The position numbers and the translations under genes were made by a program. Positions 1-5,517 of a DNA stretch of 5,517 bases are shown one piece after another. The notes under the pieces are model-generated. The model was not told the origin of the DNA and did not search any database. It saw only the letters and a list, made by a program, of their open reading frames with translations. How positions within the stretch are numbered: position 1 is the first letter of the stretch; the number at the start of each line of letters is the position of its first letter. Source of the DNA: Bacteroidia bacterium (GTDB lineage: Bacteria > Bacteroidota > Bacteroidia > UKL13-3); NCBI GenBank assembly GCA_019454865.1, contig JACFNJ010000080.1, positions 4,824 through 10,340 of the forward strand. Direction: 5' to 3'.

Positions 1-2
1 AT

Positions 3-485
3 GGAGAATCGAGCCTTGAAAACTTATATGCTATTGGTGAAGTAGCCTGTACCGGGTTACACGGCAAAAACAGATTAGCATCAAATTCGTTATTAGAAGC
101 TTTGGTATTTTCTGAAAATGCAAGTAAAGATATCGTTTCAAAAATTAATACAACAAAACAAGACATTGAAACAAACAAAACAGAGTTAGCAAAACAATGT
201 ATTAAAGCAAACTTTGAATGGCTGAGTACAAAAATACAAAACATTAAAAAATGGATGAGCCTCTGCTACTCATTACATGACAAAGAAACTATTGAAGCAG
301 CTATACGTTACATGCAACTTGTGAAAAATCTAACTAAATCACTATTGCAAAACAACTTCTTTTCAGCAGAACTTTTACAATTACATAACATGGCTTATGT
401 AGCTGAACATATACTTTTGCAACTAAAATATACAGATAACAATATTGCATTATCATCAGAGAACACTTTAGATTATGTCATTTAA
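3..485 (+). CDS. nadB: L-aspartate oxidase, C-terminal part (5' end outside window)
   Basis: This enzyme oxidises L-aspartate to iminoaspartate with FAD, the first step of de novo NAD synthesis. The gene is open from the left edge, and the first full codon in frame is at 3. The first visible residues carry the succinate dehydrogenase/aspartate oxidase signature: LYAIGEVACTGLHG, then NRLASNSLLEALVF. The Arg in NRLASNS (codon 72-74) aligns with the substrate-binding Arg386 of E. coli NadB. About 120 residues of helical C-terminal domain follow, and the stop is at 483-485. About 160 residues are visible of an enzyme that is usually near 530. The extreme C-terminus is unusual: the family end motif, of the type ESRGLHYTLDYP, is reduced to SSENTLDYVI. 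An ATG at 102 is internal and is not the start. The last 11 bases overlap the next gene. The family call is secure. Confidence 0.93.
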   Translation, partial: GESSLENLYAIGEVACTGLHGKNRLASNSLLEALVFSENASKDIVSKINTTKQDIETNKTELAKQCIKANFEWLSTKIQNIKKWMSLCYSLHDKETIEAAIRYMQLVKNLTKSLLQNNFFSAELLQLHNMAYVAEHILLQLKYTDNNIALSSENTLDYVI

Positions 486-882
486 GCCGCTATATATTTT
501 TATTGCACTTTGTATAAGTTATTTGCTTTATACAGCATATATCTATACCATGCCTATTTACAAAGTACAAAAAGGTAAACAAGAAAATACAAAAGCCGGT
601 AATGGAAAATTAGTTTGGCAAAAATTCAATTGCCAAAGTTGCCATCAATTGTATGGCTTAGGCGGATACTTAGGTCCTGATTTAACAAATGTATATAGCA
701 ATAAAGGCGAAAATGTAATAAAAGCAATGGTAGCAAGTGGTATAAAAGCTATGCCGGCTTTTACGTTATCGGATGCTGAACAAAATAATTTAATAGAGTT
801 TTTAAAGCAGGTAGATGCAAGTGGTAGTGGCGATTATCGAAACTATCGTGTAACATCTTTTGGCATGATTGAATTACCATGA
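475..882 (+). CDS. norC: NorC-like membrane-anchored monohaem cytochrome c
   Basis: This is the probable electron-donating subunit of a nitric oxide reductase, held in the cytoplasmic membrane with its haem domain in the periplasm. The 135-residue product has one N-terminal membrane segment (about residues 5-24) and a single class I cytochrome c domain. The haem attachment site is CQSCH at residues 53-57, and the likely sixth ligand is Met93 in KAMPAF. The pattern GKLVWQKFNCQSCH, then LGGYLGPDLTNVY, matches NorC of pseudomonads (GKEVW, CIGCH, GAYFAPELGNVF) better than generic cytochromes. Gly63 and Tyr65 fall where Pseudomonas NorC Gly71 and Tyr73 help bind the Ca2+ between the subunits. The start ATG lies within the end of nadB in another frame and gives the anchor helix directly. 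The stop overlaps the norB-like start as ATGA. A cytochrome c subunit of another haem-copper enzyme is the alternative. Confidence 0.88.
   Translation: MSFKPLYIFIALCISYLLYTAYIYTMPIYKVQKGKQENTKAGNGKLVWQKFNCQSCHQLYGLGGYLGPDLTNVYSNKGENVIKAMVASGIKAMPAFTLSDAEQNNLIEFLKQVDASGSGDYRNYRVTSFGMIELP
879..882 (+). other. ATGA stop/start overlap, norC to norB
   Basis: The start ATG (879-881) and the stop TGA (880-882) share bases. No strong Shine-Dalgarno sequence precedes it, so translation of the norB-like gene probably depends on re-initiation by ribosomes finishing norC. This fits two subunits of one complex made in similar amounts. Confidence 0.7.
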
Positions 883-2243
883 GTGAGAATACAAATAGTG
901 GAAAGGCTTTTTTAATTTTAGCAATCCTAATGCTATTAGGTGGGTTAGTATTTGGCTTACTTGCATCCTTTGTATATATTGATTCACAGTTTTTAAAAGA
1001 CACACTTGGATTTGTTGCACTTCGCCCAATGCACGTTTCGCTTGTAGTTTTTTGGATAATTATTGGTGCAAGCGGGAGTGTATTAACTGCACTTCAAGAC
1101 ATAAAACCCAAAAGCCTTAACCCAAAGTTATTATATATTCATATTTTATGTTGGCTTGTTGCAATAATTGGAGTAATAAGCAGCTATTTGAAACACGATT
1201 TTGGCGGCAGAGAGTATTGGGAGTTTAACCCAGTTTGGGCGTTACCCATAGCATTTTCATGGATACTTTATTTGATACAGTTTTTTGCTGTTGCAAAAAC
1301 AATTGAAAAATGGCCTGTTTATATATGGATGTGGATGACCGGAGGTGTATTTTTCCTTTTTATATTTTCTGAAAACTACTTGTGGTTATTCCCCTATTTC
1401 CGAGAACACTTTATAACCGATATGACCATACAATGGAAAGTAAATGGTTCATTGGTGGGTGCATGGAATCAGTTAATTTATGGTGTTTCCTTTTTTTTAA
1501 TGGATAAAATCAGTGGAAACAAAAATGTAGGTCAAAATAAAACTGCATTTTTTATGTACTTTTTGGGATTGTTTAATCTGATGTTTAATTGGGGGCATCA
1601 TGTATATACACTTCCTACTGCAAACTATGTTCGCTATATCGGCTATACAGTAAGCATGACGGAATGGATTTTATTTATACGTATTATTATCAATTGGAAG
1701 AAAGATTTAACAACGGCACAAAAACATTTTCATTATTTCCCATATCGATTTTTATTAGCCTCCGAAATTTGGGTGTTTTTAAATCTTACCGCAGCACTAT
1801 TCATGTCAATACCTGCATTTAATATTTACACGCATGGTACACATTTTACTGTTGCACACTCCATGGGAACAACTATTGGTATTAATACAATGATACTGTT
1901 GGCAGCATGTTTTGTATTTTTTAGCAATGCTTGTCATTCTTACAATAAATCAACCAAGATCTTAAATACAACATTTTGGATATTACAATTTAGTCTATTC
2001 ACTTTTTGGCTTTCACTTAAACTTGCAGGAATAAAAAAAGGTATATGGCAAAATTCATCAACACAAAGTAACTACCACCAGTTAATGCAATCGTTAGAAC
2101 CATACTTTATTGTATTTGTAATAGCAGGTGTAATTTTATTAATAACATTATCAATTTTTGGAGTTACTATTTTATACAATCATTATGCTTGTAAGATTAA
2201 AACTTCATCATCCATTCAAACTTCAAATTCAACAACTATATGA
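879..2243 (+). CDS. norB: NorB-like haem-copper oxidoreductase subunit, probable divergent nitric oxide reductase
   Basis: This is a 454-residue integral membrane protein with about 12 helices and is the probable catalytic subunit reducing NO to N2O. Retained residues, by alignment from memory to Pseudomonas NorB: His52 in RPMHVSL (low-spin haem b), Glu112 and Glu115 in GREYWE (the Ca2+/propionate region), His240-His241 in NWGHH (FeB), Glu262 in VSMTEW (NorB Glu280) and His327 in TVAHSM (haem b3). Missing: helix 186-202 (WKVNGSLVGAWNQLIYG) has no His where NorB has His207 (HLWVEGVWE), nor Glu where NorB has Glu211 and Glu215. Met329 replaces the second low-spin haem ligand, His349. The cbb3 catalytic Tyr, six residues before the His pair, is Leu234, which argues against oxygen reduction. 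Automated pipelines would probably call this 'cbb3-type cytochrome c oxidase subunit I'. The fold and superfamily are secure; NO reduction is inferred from the NorC partner and the conserved residues. Confidence 0.85.
   Translation: MSENTNSGKAFLILAILMLLGGLVFGLLASFVYIDSQFLKDTLGFVALRPMHVSLVVFWIIIGASGSVLTALQDIKPKSLNPKLLYIHILCWLVAIIGVISSYLKHDFGGREYWEFNPVWALPIAFSWILYLIQFFAVAKTIEKWPVYIWMWMTGGVFFLFIFSENYLWLFPYFREHFITDMTIQWKVNGSLVGAWNQLIYGVSFFLMDKISGNKNVGQNKTAFFMYFLGLFNLMFNWGHHVYTLPTANYVRYIGYTVSMTEWILFIRIIINWKKDLTTAQKHFHYFPYRFLLASEIWVFLNLTAALFMSIPAFNIYTHGTHFTVAHSMGTTIGINTMILLAACFVFFSNACHSYNKSTKILNTTFWILQFSLFTFWLSLKLAGIKKGIWQNSSTQSNYHQLMQSLEPYFIVFVIAGVILLITLSIFGVTILYNHYACKIKTSSSIQTSNSTTI
2240..2243 (+). 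other. ATGA stop/start overlap, norB to proline dehydrogenase
   Basis: The start ATG (2240-2242) overlaps the stop TGA (2241-2243), the same arrangement as at the norC/norB junction. It ties translation of the proline dehydrogenase to the NO reductase gene, although no common pathway is obvious. Confidence 0.65.
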
Positions 2244-3424
2244 GCATTAAAATTCCGGATTTTAACAACACAAAGTACGCATTTCAGTATAAAGACAATA
2301 AGGCATTAGCCAACACAAAATTTGTTTTTGGTTTGTTTAATTACCCTTGGTTAGTAAAAGTATTAACAACAAGTGCTGACTTAGTATTGAAATACCGATT
2401 ACCCGGAAAAGCAATAATAAAACAAACCGTCTTTAAAGTATTTTGTGCCGGTGAGAATTTAGATCAAGCGTTTAATACAATTAGATTATTATCCAAATAC
2501 CATGTTAAGGCAGTGTTGGATTATGTATCGGAAAGCGAAAGTAGTGATGCCGGCTATGCTGAAAATACTAAACGCATAAAAGCAAATGTTATTAATCTGT
2601 CAAAAGAATTTCCGGGGCACTATGTAAGCATAAAACTTGCCGGCTTAGAAAACTACCATTTTTTAAAGAAATTAAGTGAGCCCAATTACCAAAAAACAAA
2701 TGAAGAAGAAACTCGTTTTAACCAATTAATGAGTAGAGTGGATGAAATATGTGCAGCTGCCTTTGAACATAATATTTGTATTTATTTTGATGCTGAAGAA
2801 AGATGCACGCAAGATATATACGACTACATTGTAGAAAGGATGATGGAGAAATACAACAAACAAAAAGCTGTAATTTATAATACACTTCAGATGTATTTAA
2901 CCGATAGAGTTGCATATTTAGAACGTGTAATAAAAGAAAGTAAAGAAAAACAATATTATGCCGGAATAAAGATAGTACGGGGTGCGTATCTTGAAAAAGA
3001 AAACAAACGTGCTGCTGATGCAGGTAAGGTTTCACCAGTGTTTCAAACTAAGCCCGGCACAGACAAGTCATTTGACACAGCAATAGATTTGTGTTTAGCA
3101 AATATCTCTCATGTGTATCTTTGCATTGCATCGCACAATGAAAATAGTATCATGCATGCTATAAAAGAAGTTAATCGTTTAAATATAATAGATGGCAAAC
3201 AAAAAGTAAGTTTCTCACAATTATTAGGCATGAGTGATAACCTAACCTTTAACTTGGCAGAAGCAGGATTAGAAGTATCCAAATATTTACCCTATGGTGA
3301 AGTAGAAAAAGCAATTCCTTATTTAATTAGAAGAGCTGATGAAAACAAATCAGTAGATGGACAAATGGGAAGAGAACTTCGATTATTAACAAGCGAAATA
3401 AAAAGACGTAAGAGTAATGCTTAG
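2240..3424 (+). CDS. Proline dehydrogenase (monofunctional, FAD-dependent)
   Basis: This enzyme oxidises L-proline to pyrroline-5-carboxylate and passes electrons through FAD to membrane quinone. The 394-residue product has the length of a stand-alone PRODH and lacks the P5C dehydrogenase domain of bifunctional PutA. Barrel motifs appear in the family order: AVLDYVSE (91-98), SIKLAGL (130-136), IYFDAEE (181-187), LQMYLTDR (216-223), KIVRGAYLEKEN (244-255), ASHNENS (297-303), SQLLGMSDN (326-334) and YLPYGEVEKAIPYLIRRADEN (349-369). The Tyr361 and Arg364-Arg365 set in YLIRRADEN matches the proline-carboxylate-binding Tyr/Arg/Arg of PutA. The start overlaps the norB stop by four bases, and the end overlaps queD by eight. 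A P5C dehydrogenase gene must lie elsewhere. A shared quinone pool with the NO reductase is possible but speculative. Confidence 0.95.
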   Translation: MSIKIPDFNNTKYAFQYKDNKALANTKFVFGLFNYPWLVKVLTTSADLVLKYRLPGKAIIKQTVFKVFCAGENLDQAFNTIRLLSKYHVKAVLDYVSESESSDAGYAENTKRIKANVINLSKEFPGHYVSIKLAGLENYHFLKKLSEPNYQKTNEEETRFNQLMSRVDEICAAAFEHNICIYFDAEERCTQDIYDYIVERMMEKYNKQKAVIYNTLQMYLTDRVAYLERVIKESKEKQYYAGIKIVRGAYLEKENKRAADAGKVSPVFQTKPGTDKSFDTAIDLCLANISHVYLCIASHNENSIMHAIKEVNRLNIIDGKQKVSFSQLLGMSDNLTFNLAEAGLEVSKYLPYGEVEKAIPYLIRRADENKSVDGQMGRELRLLTSEIKRRKSNA

Positions 3425-3836
3425 TATTACACGAATATTCAAATTTGAAGCGGCTCACGCTATTTCTAACCACTCAGGTGCTTGCAGAAACATTCATGGA
3501 CATTCCTACCATTTAGAAATAACAATTGTTCCTAAAGCAGGTTTGGTAAATAATATGGTTATGGATTTTAAAGAGTTGAAAGGCATTGTTGAGAAGAGCA
3601 TATTAAATGACTATGACCATGCTTTGATTCTTAAAAATGGAATATGGGACAAAGCTATCATTGATTCAATTTCACCAAAAACTATTTGGCTGCAAGAGGA
3701 ACCAACTGCTGAAATAATTATTACCGATATAGTTGCAAGAATAACACCTTTGCTTCCGGCACATGTTTACCTGAAAAAGCTATTATTAAAAGAAACCGCT
3801 AAATGCTATGCAGCATGGGAAAATAATGCTATTTAA
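3417..3836 (+). CDS. queD: QueD/PTPS family: 6-carboxytetrahydropterin synthase
   Basis: This Zn-dependent enzyme converts 7,8-dihydroneopterin triphosphate to 6-carboxy-tetrahydropterin on the way to preQ0 and queuosine. The 139-residue product has the three Zn histidines, His14 in FEAAHAI and His27/His29 in CRNIHGHSYH, with the catalytic Cys23 four residues before His27 as in E. coli QueD. Further family marks are VMDFKELK (48-55), the catalytic-triad type Asp67-His68 in YDHALIL, PTAEI (96-100) and Glu126 in LLKETAKCYAAW. It is somewhat longer than E. coli QueD (about 120 residues) because of an insert around residues 72-95. The ATG lies inside the end of the proline dehydrogenase gene. No queC, queE or folE is visible nearby, so a 6-pyruvoyl-tetrahydropterin synthase role cannot be excluded from this window. 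Its stop lies eight bases from the stop of the convergent gene. Confidence 0.92.
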   Translation: MLSITRIFKFEAAHAISNHSGACRNIHGHSYHLEITIVPKAGLVNNMVMDFKELKGIVEKSILNDYDHALILKNGIWDKAIIDSISPKTIWLQEEPTAEIIITDIVARITPLLPAHVYLKKLLLKETAKCYAAWENNAI

Positions 3837-3844
3837 ATAATTGC

Positions 3845-4312
3845 TTATTTTATAAATTCAGTTCTTAATAGTTTTCCATCCGGTAAATAGTAAAGTTTCC
3901 GTTTCTGCTTATTCCGTTTTACTTCAATTTCATAGCTCACTTCATGTTCAGGTGAATGTATTACGTCAATATCATCTATCTCCCAATTGGCATACTCACC
4001 AGAGGCAATTGCTTTATGAACTACTTCAGGTAATTCATGTGCTGCAATTTCGTATTCAGACAAAATCCATTTTCCTTCTTTGGTAAAATACGCTTCATAC
4101 TTTAATCGTTTCCACATAAATTCAGATTTGTACAAACTTTTCTTTCTTTTCCACTCCCACTCATAAACATAAGTGTTTGGGTATTTTTCTTGAAAAGCTT
4201 GCTTTACTTCACTTGGCACATTACTCTCTTTTAATTCTTGTGCAACTGCAAAAGATAAACAACCCATTAAAAATATAGTTACAACAACACTTGCTTTTAA
4301 AATTTTATTCAT
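3845..4312 (-). CDS. Exported PepSY-like domain protein
   Basis: This is a small secreted protein of unknown function. Starting at the ATG at 4312 gives 155 residues with a clean signal peptide: Lys3, a hydrophobic core at about 6-19, and probable cleavage after AVA (residue 24), leaving QELKES. An ATG ten codons upstream (4342) would add MNSKILNSIV ahead of the signal and overlap the neighbouring gene, so the later start is preferred; it lies seven bases after that gene's stop. The mature part holds two similar halves (about 32-89 and 94-155). Each begins with a helix opening xPxxVxxA and ends with strands, YEAYFTKEGKWILSE in the first and KLYYLPDGKLLRTE in the second, a layout typical of Bacteroidota PepSY-like (DUF2874) proteins. 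The mature region is rich in Lys, Glu, Trp and Tyr. An LMGC at residues 15-18 resembles a lipobox, but AVA|QE suits signal peptidase I better. Confidence 0.8.
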   Translation of the reverse strand: MNKILKASVVVTIFLMGCLSFAVAQELKESNVPSEVKQAFQEKYPNTYVYEWEWKRKKSLYKSEFMWKRLKYEAYFTKEGKWILSEYEIAAHELPEVVHKAIASGEYANWEIDDIDVIHSPEHEVSYEIEVKRNKQKRKLYYLPDGKLLRTEFIK

Positions 4313-4319
4313 AACGATA

Positions 4320-5312
4320 CTATTTAATATTTTCGAATTCAAATGCCAAAAGTGTCAACTCTTGTTTTATCAGTTTTATATAAGATTCTAATTGATCATA
4401 CATGTTTGCACGATTATATAATTGGTCCGTAGAATATTCACCTCCGTTACCAAAATAAATATCTATTAAAACTTTCCTTTTCTTTGCATTAGCATTATCA
4501 ATTTGTTTAAAATTCATCCAACGTTCTACAATTTGATAACGGATTGAACGTTCGTTTTTTTTATTTGGATTATAGTAATTTAAATAATACCAGATAAAAT
4601 CTGGGAACATAGTGGATTGTTCATTTCCTACCCATATTTCATGTAACATATTTCTATTATGTTTTAGTACTACTTTTTGTTGGTTTTTTAAAATTAAAAT
4701 TGCAATAGTTGTTCCGGTAATACCAGAAACCAATCCCATATATTCAAAATTAAAAACAGATTTAGGCAATGTAGATAAAATAGCATCTGCGGCACTTACC
4801 ACAATGGCAACAACAGTTAGCTTTGTTTCTTTGTCTTGTTCTTTCTTGCTTAAATAATCAGCAATTTGAGCAATCTTTTCTTCTTCACAATCAATTTCAG
4901 AGGTAACGGAAGAAACTTCTAATGATGCTTGACTAATTCTTTTTGAGATATTATGCGAAAGCTCAAGCAATGCTAAACGATTTTCAAAAGAAGCTGATTG
5001 TTTAACTTTTTCGTTAAGTGCTACATATTGCCCCAACATTTCCAATATACCAATAGAGTTTGCAACATTTAAGCTAGTAAATGAAAATCGTGAAGAAAGA
5101 GCCGTATCAATGTTTAATTCATGTATTGGCTTTATTGTACTTAATCCAATGCTAACCGGTGCTTTAATGGGTAAACAAGAAGTGTTATCCATATTTATAT
5201 GCTGTGCCTTTCTAATTGCAGAGCATGAAAATAAAATACCAATTGAAAAAATTAAGATTGGTAATTGAACTGTTCTTTTTGAAAATAAGAAAGTGAAAGT
5301 AACCATATCCAT
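4320..5312 (-). CDS. Unrecognised lipoprotein with coiled coil and hydrophobic hairpin
   Basis: I do not recognise this 330-residue protein. The N-terminus is basic (Lys12, Arg13), followed by a hydrophobic stretch ending LFSC, so Cys30 is a probable lipidation site. Residues about 90-163 are charged and heptad-like, probably helical or coiled coil, and include an acidic DCEEE around Cys142. Two hydrophobic segments follow, about 165-181 and 191-208. The second carries Gly193, Gly197 and Gly200 at short intervals and runs into the basic QQKVVLKHNRN. The C-terminal 100 residues look soluble and are rich in aromatics (FIWYYLNYYNPNKK) with a YFGNGGEYS stretch. The start at 5312 gives MDMVTF; the ATG at 5306 is equally possible and keeps the signal. 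It is followed after seven bases by the PepSY-like gene, probably on the same transcript. Coding status is well supported; function is unknown. Confidence 0.8.
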   Translation of the reverse strand: MDMVTFTFLFSKRTVQLPILIFSIGILFSCSAIRKAQHINMDNTSCLPIKAPVSIGLSTIKPIHELNIDTALSSRFSFTSLNVANSIGILEMLGQYVALNEKVKQSASFENRLALLELSHNISKRISQASLEVSSVTSEIDCEEEKIAQIADYLSKKEQDKETKLTVVAIVVSAADAILSTLPKSVFNFEYMGLVSGITGTTIAILILKNQQKVVLKHNRNMLHEIWVGNEQSTMFPDFIWYYLNYYNPNKKNERSIRYQIVERWMNFKQIDNANAKKRKVLIDIYFGNGGEYSTDQLYNRANMYDQLESYIKLIKQELTLLAFEFENIK

Positions 5313-5375
5313 TAATTACTTTGCTAATATAGTAAAGTTTATTGTGTCTTTCAGTTAATTTGGTATCAAGTAGTT

Positions 5376-5517
5376 TTACTTTCGTTTAAAAACAAAAACT
5401 TCTTGATTTGTAGGAGTAATGTTTTGCCAATAAACACTCTGTTTTAAAGTATCTAAATTACTATTGTAAGCAGAGTCTTTAAGTGGATATAAACTTGTTT
5501 TAGGTGCAAGTATTATA
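5376..5517 (-). CDS. C-terminal end of an unrecognised protein (5' end outside window)
   Basis: A reading frame enters from the right edge on the minus strand. It is open for 46 codons and ends at TAA (5378-5376), with a C-terminus reading NQEVFVFKRK. The composition (Asn, Thr, Tyr, Leu, Lys and aromatics) resembles the neighbouring genes, and the frame lies 63 bases upstream of the lipoprotein gene on the same strand, so it is probably the preceding gene of that cluster. It contains no internal ATG. I cannot assign a family from this fragment, and a chance open frame in AT-rich DNA is possible. Confidence 0.6.
   Translation of the reverse strand, partial: IILAPKTSLYPLKDSAYNSNLDTLKQSVYWQNITPTNQEVFVFKRK

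Noticed and set aside
879..2243. Annotation as a cbb3-type cytochrome c oxidase catalytic subunit
   Set aside because: The cross-linked catalytic Tyr (six residues before the His pair) is Leu234, Glu262 matches NorB Glu280, and the partner is a NorC-like monohaem cytochrome with no ccoO or ccoP.
2718..3035. Minus-strand open frame of 105 codons within proline dehydrogenase
   Set aside because: The opposite strand encodes conserved PRODH motifs over the same bases. The antisense product is rich in His, Phe and Leu and shows no domain.
3835..3850. Inverted repeat AAATAA-TTGC-TTATTT spanning both convergent stop codons, as a bidirectional terminator
   Set aside because: The stem is six A-T pairs only, with no G-C and no clear flanking U-tract. 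In AT-rich DNA this is expected by chance.
4313..4342. Upstream ATG (4342) as the start of the PepSY-like protein
   Set aside because: It would place ten extra residues before a complete signal peptide and overlap the preceding gene, while the ATG at 4312 gives a clean signal and a seven-base gap.
4612..4857. Plus-strand open frame of 81 codons inside the lipoprotein gene
   Set aside because: It is antisense to a well-supported gene. Its hydrophobic stretches mirror that gene's membrane segments, and it has no neighbours on that strand.
5324..5331. TATATTAG on the minus strand as a Bacteroidota -7 element (TAnnTTTG) for the lipoprotein gene
   Set aside because: It has one mismatch, no TTTG at a suitable upstream distance, and would leave almost no leader before the ATG.
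5372..5400. AGTTTT...AAAACT inverted repeat at the end of the right-edge partial gene, as a terminator
   Set aside because: The stem is short and AT-rich around a long loop, and half of it lies inside the coding region, so there is no support for a hairpin terminator.

Overview
The window is AT-rich, densely packed bacterial DNA that most resembles the Bacteroidota, probably a Chitinophagales-like member. This is an inference from AT-biased codons, weak or absent Shine-Dalgarno sequences, a PepSY-like secreted protein of a type common in that phylum, and a stand-alone proline dehydrogenase. No rRNA, tRNA, mobile element or CRISPR array is visible.

Left part (about 3-3836, + strand): five genes run head to tail, and every junction overlaps (by 11, 4, 4 and 8 bases). 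They are the C-terminal part of L-aspartate oxidase (nadB), a membrane-anchored monohaem cytochrome c of the NorC type, a 12-helix haem-copper oxidoreductase subunit of the NorB type, a monofunctional proline dehydrogenase, and a QueD/PTPS-family pterin synthase. The overlaps imply one polycistronic, translationally coupled message, although the products serve NAD synthesis, nitric oxide respiration or detoxification, proline catabolism and deazaguanine/pterin synthesis.

The most notable content is the NorC/NorB pair. It keeps the cytochrome c haem site, the apparent Ca2+-bridging residues, the His-His pair for FeB, the haem b3 histidine and one active-site glutamate (Glu262). It lacks the cbb3 catalytic tyrosine, so it looks like a nitric oxide reductase and not an oxygen reductase. 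However, it also lacks the first FeB histidine and two of the three catalytic-site glutamates of classical cNOR, and a methionine sits where the second low-spin haem b histidine should be. It therefore appears to be a divergent NOR with a remodelled active site.

Right part (about 3845-5517, - strand): three genes point back toward the first cluster. They are the C-terminal end of an unrecognised protein entering from the right edge, an unrecognised lipoprotein with a coiled-coil region and a central two-helix hydrophobic hairpin, and a small exported PepSY-like protein. The two clusters converge at 3837-3844 with only 8 bases between stop codons and no convincing terminator. There is no gene-free stretch over 300 bases; the longest gap is 63 bases (5313-5375), in which I see no convincing promoter.
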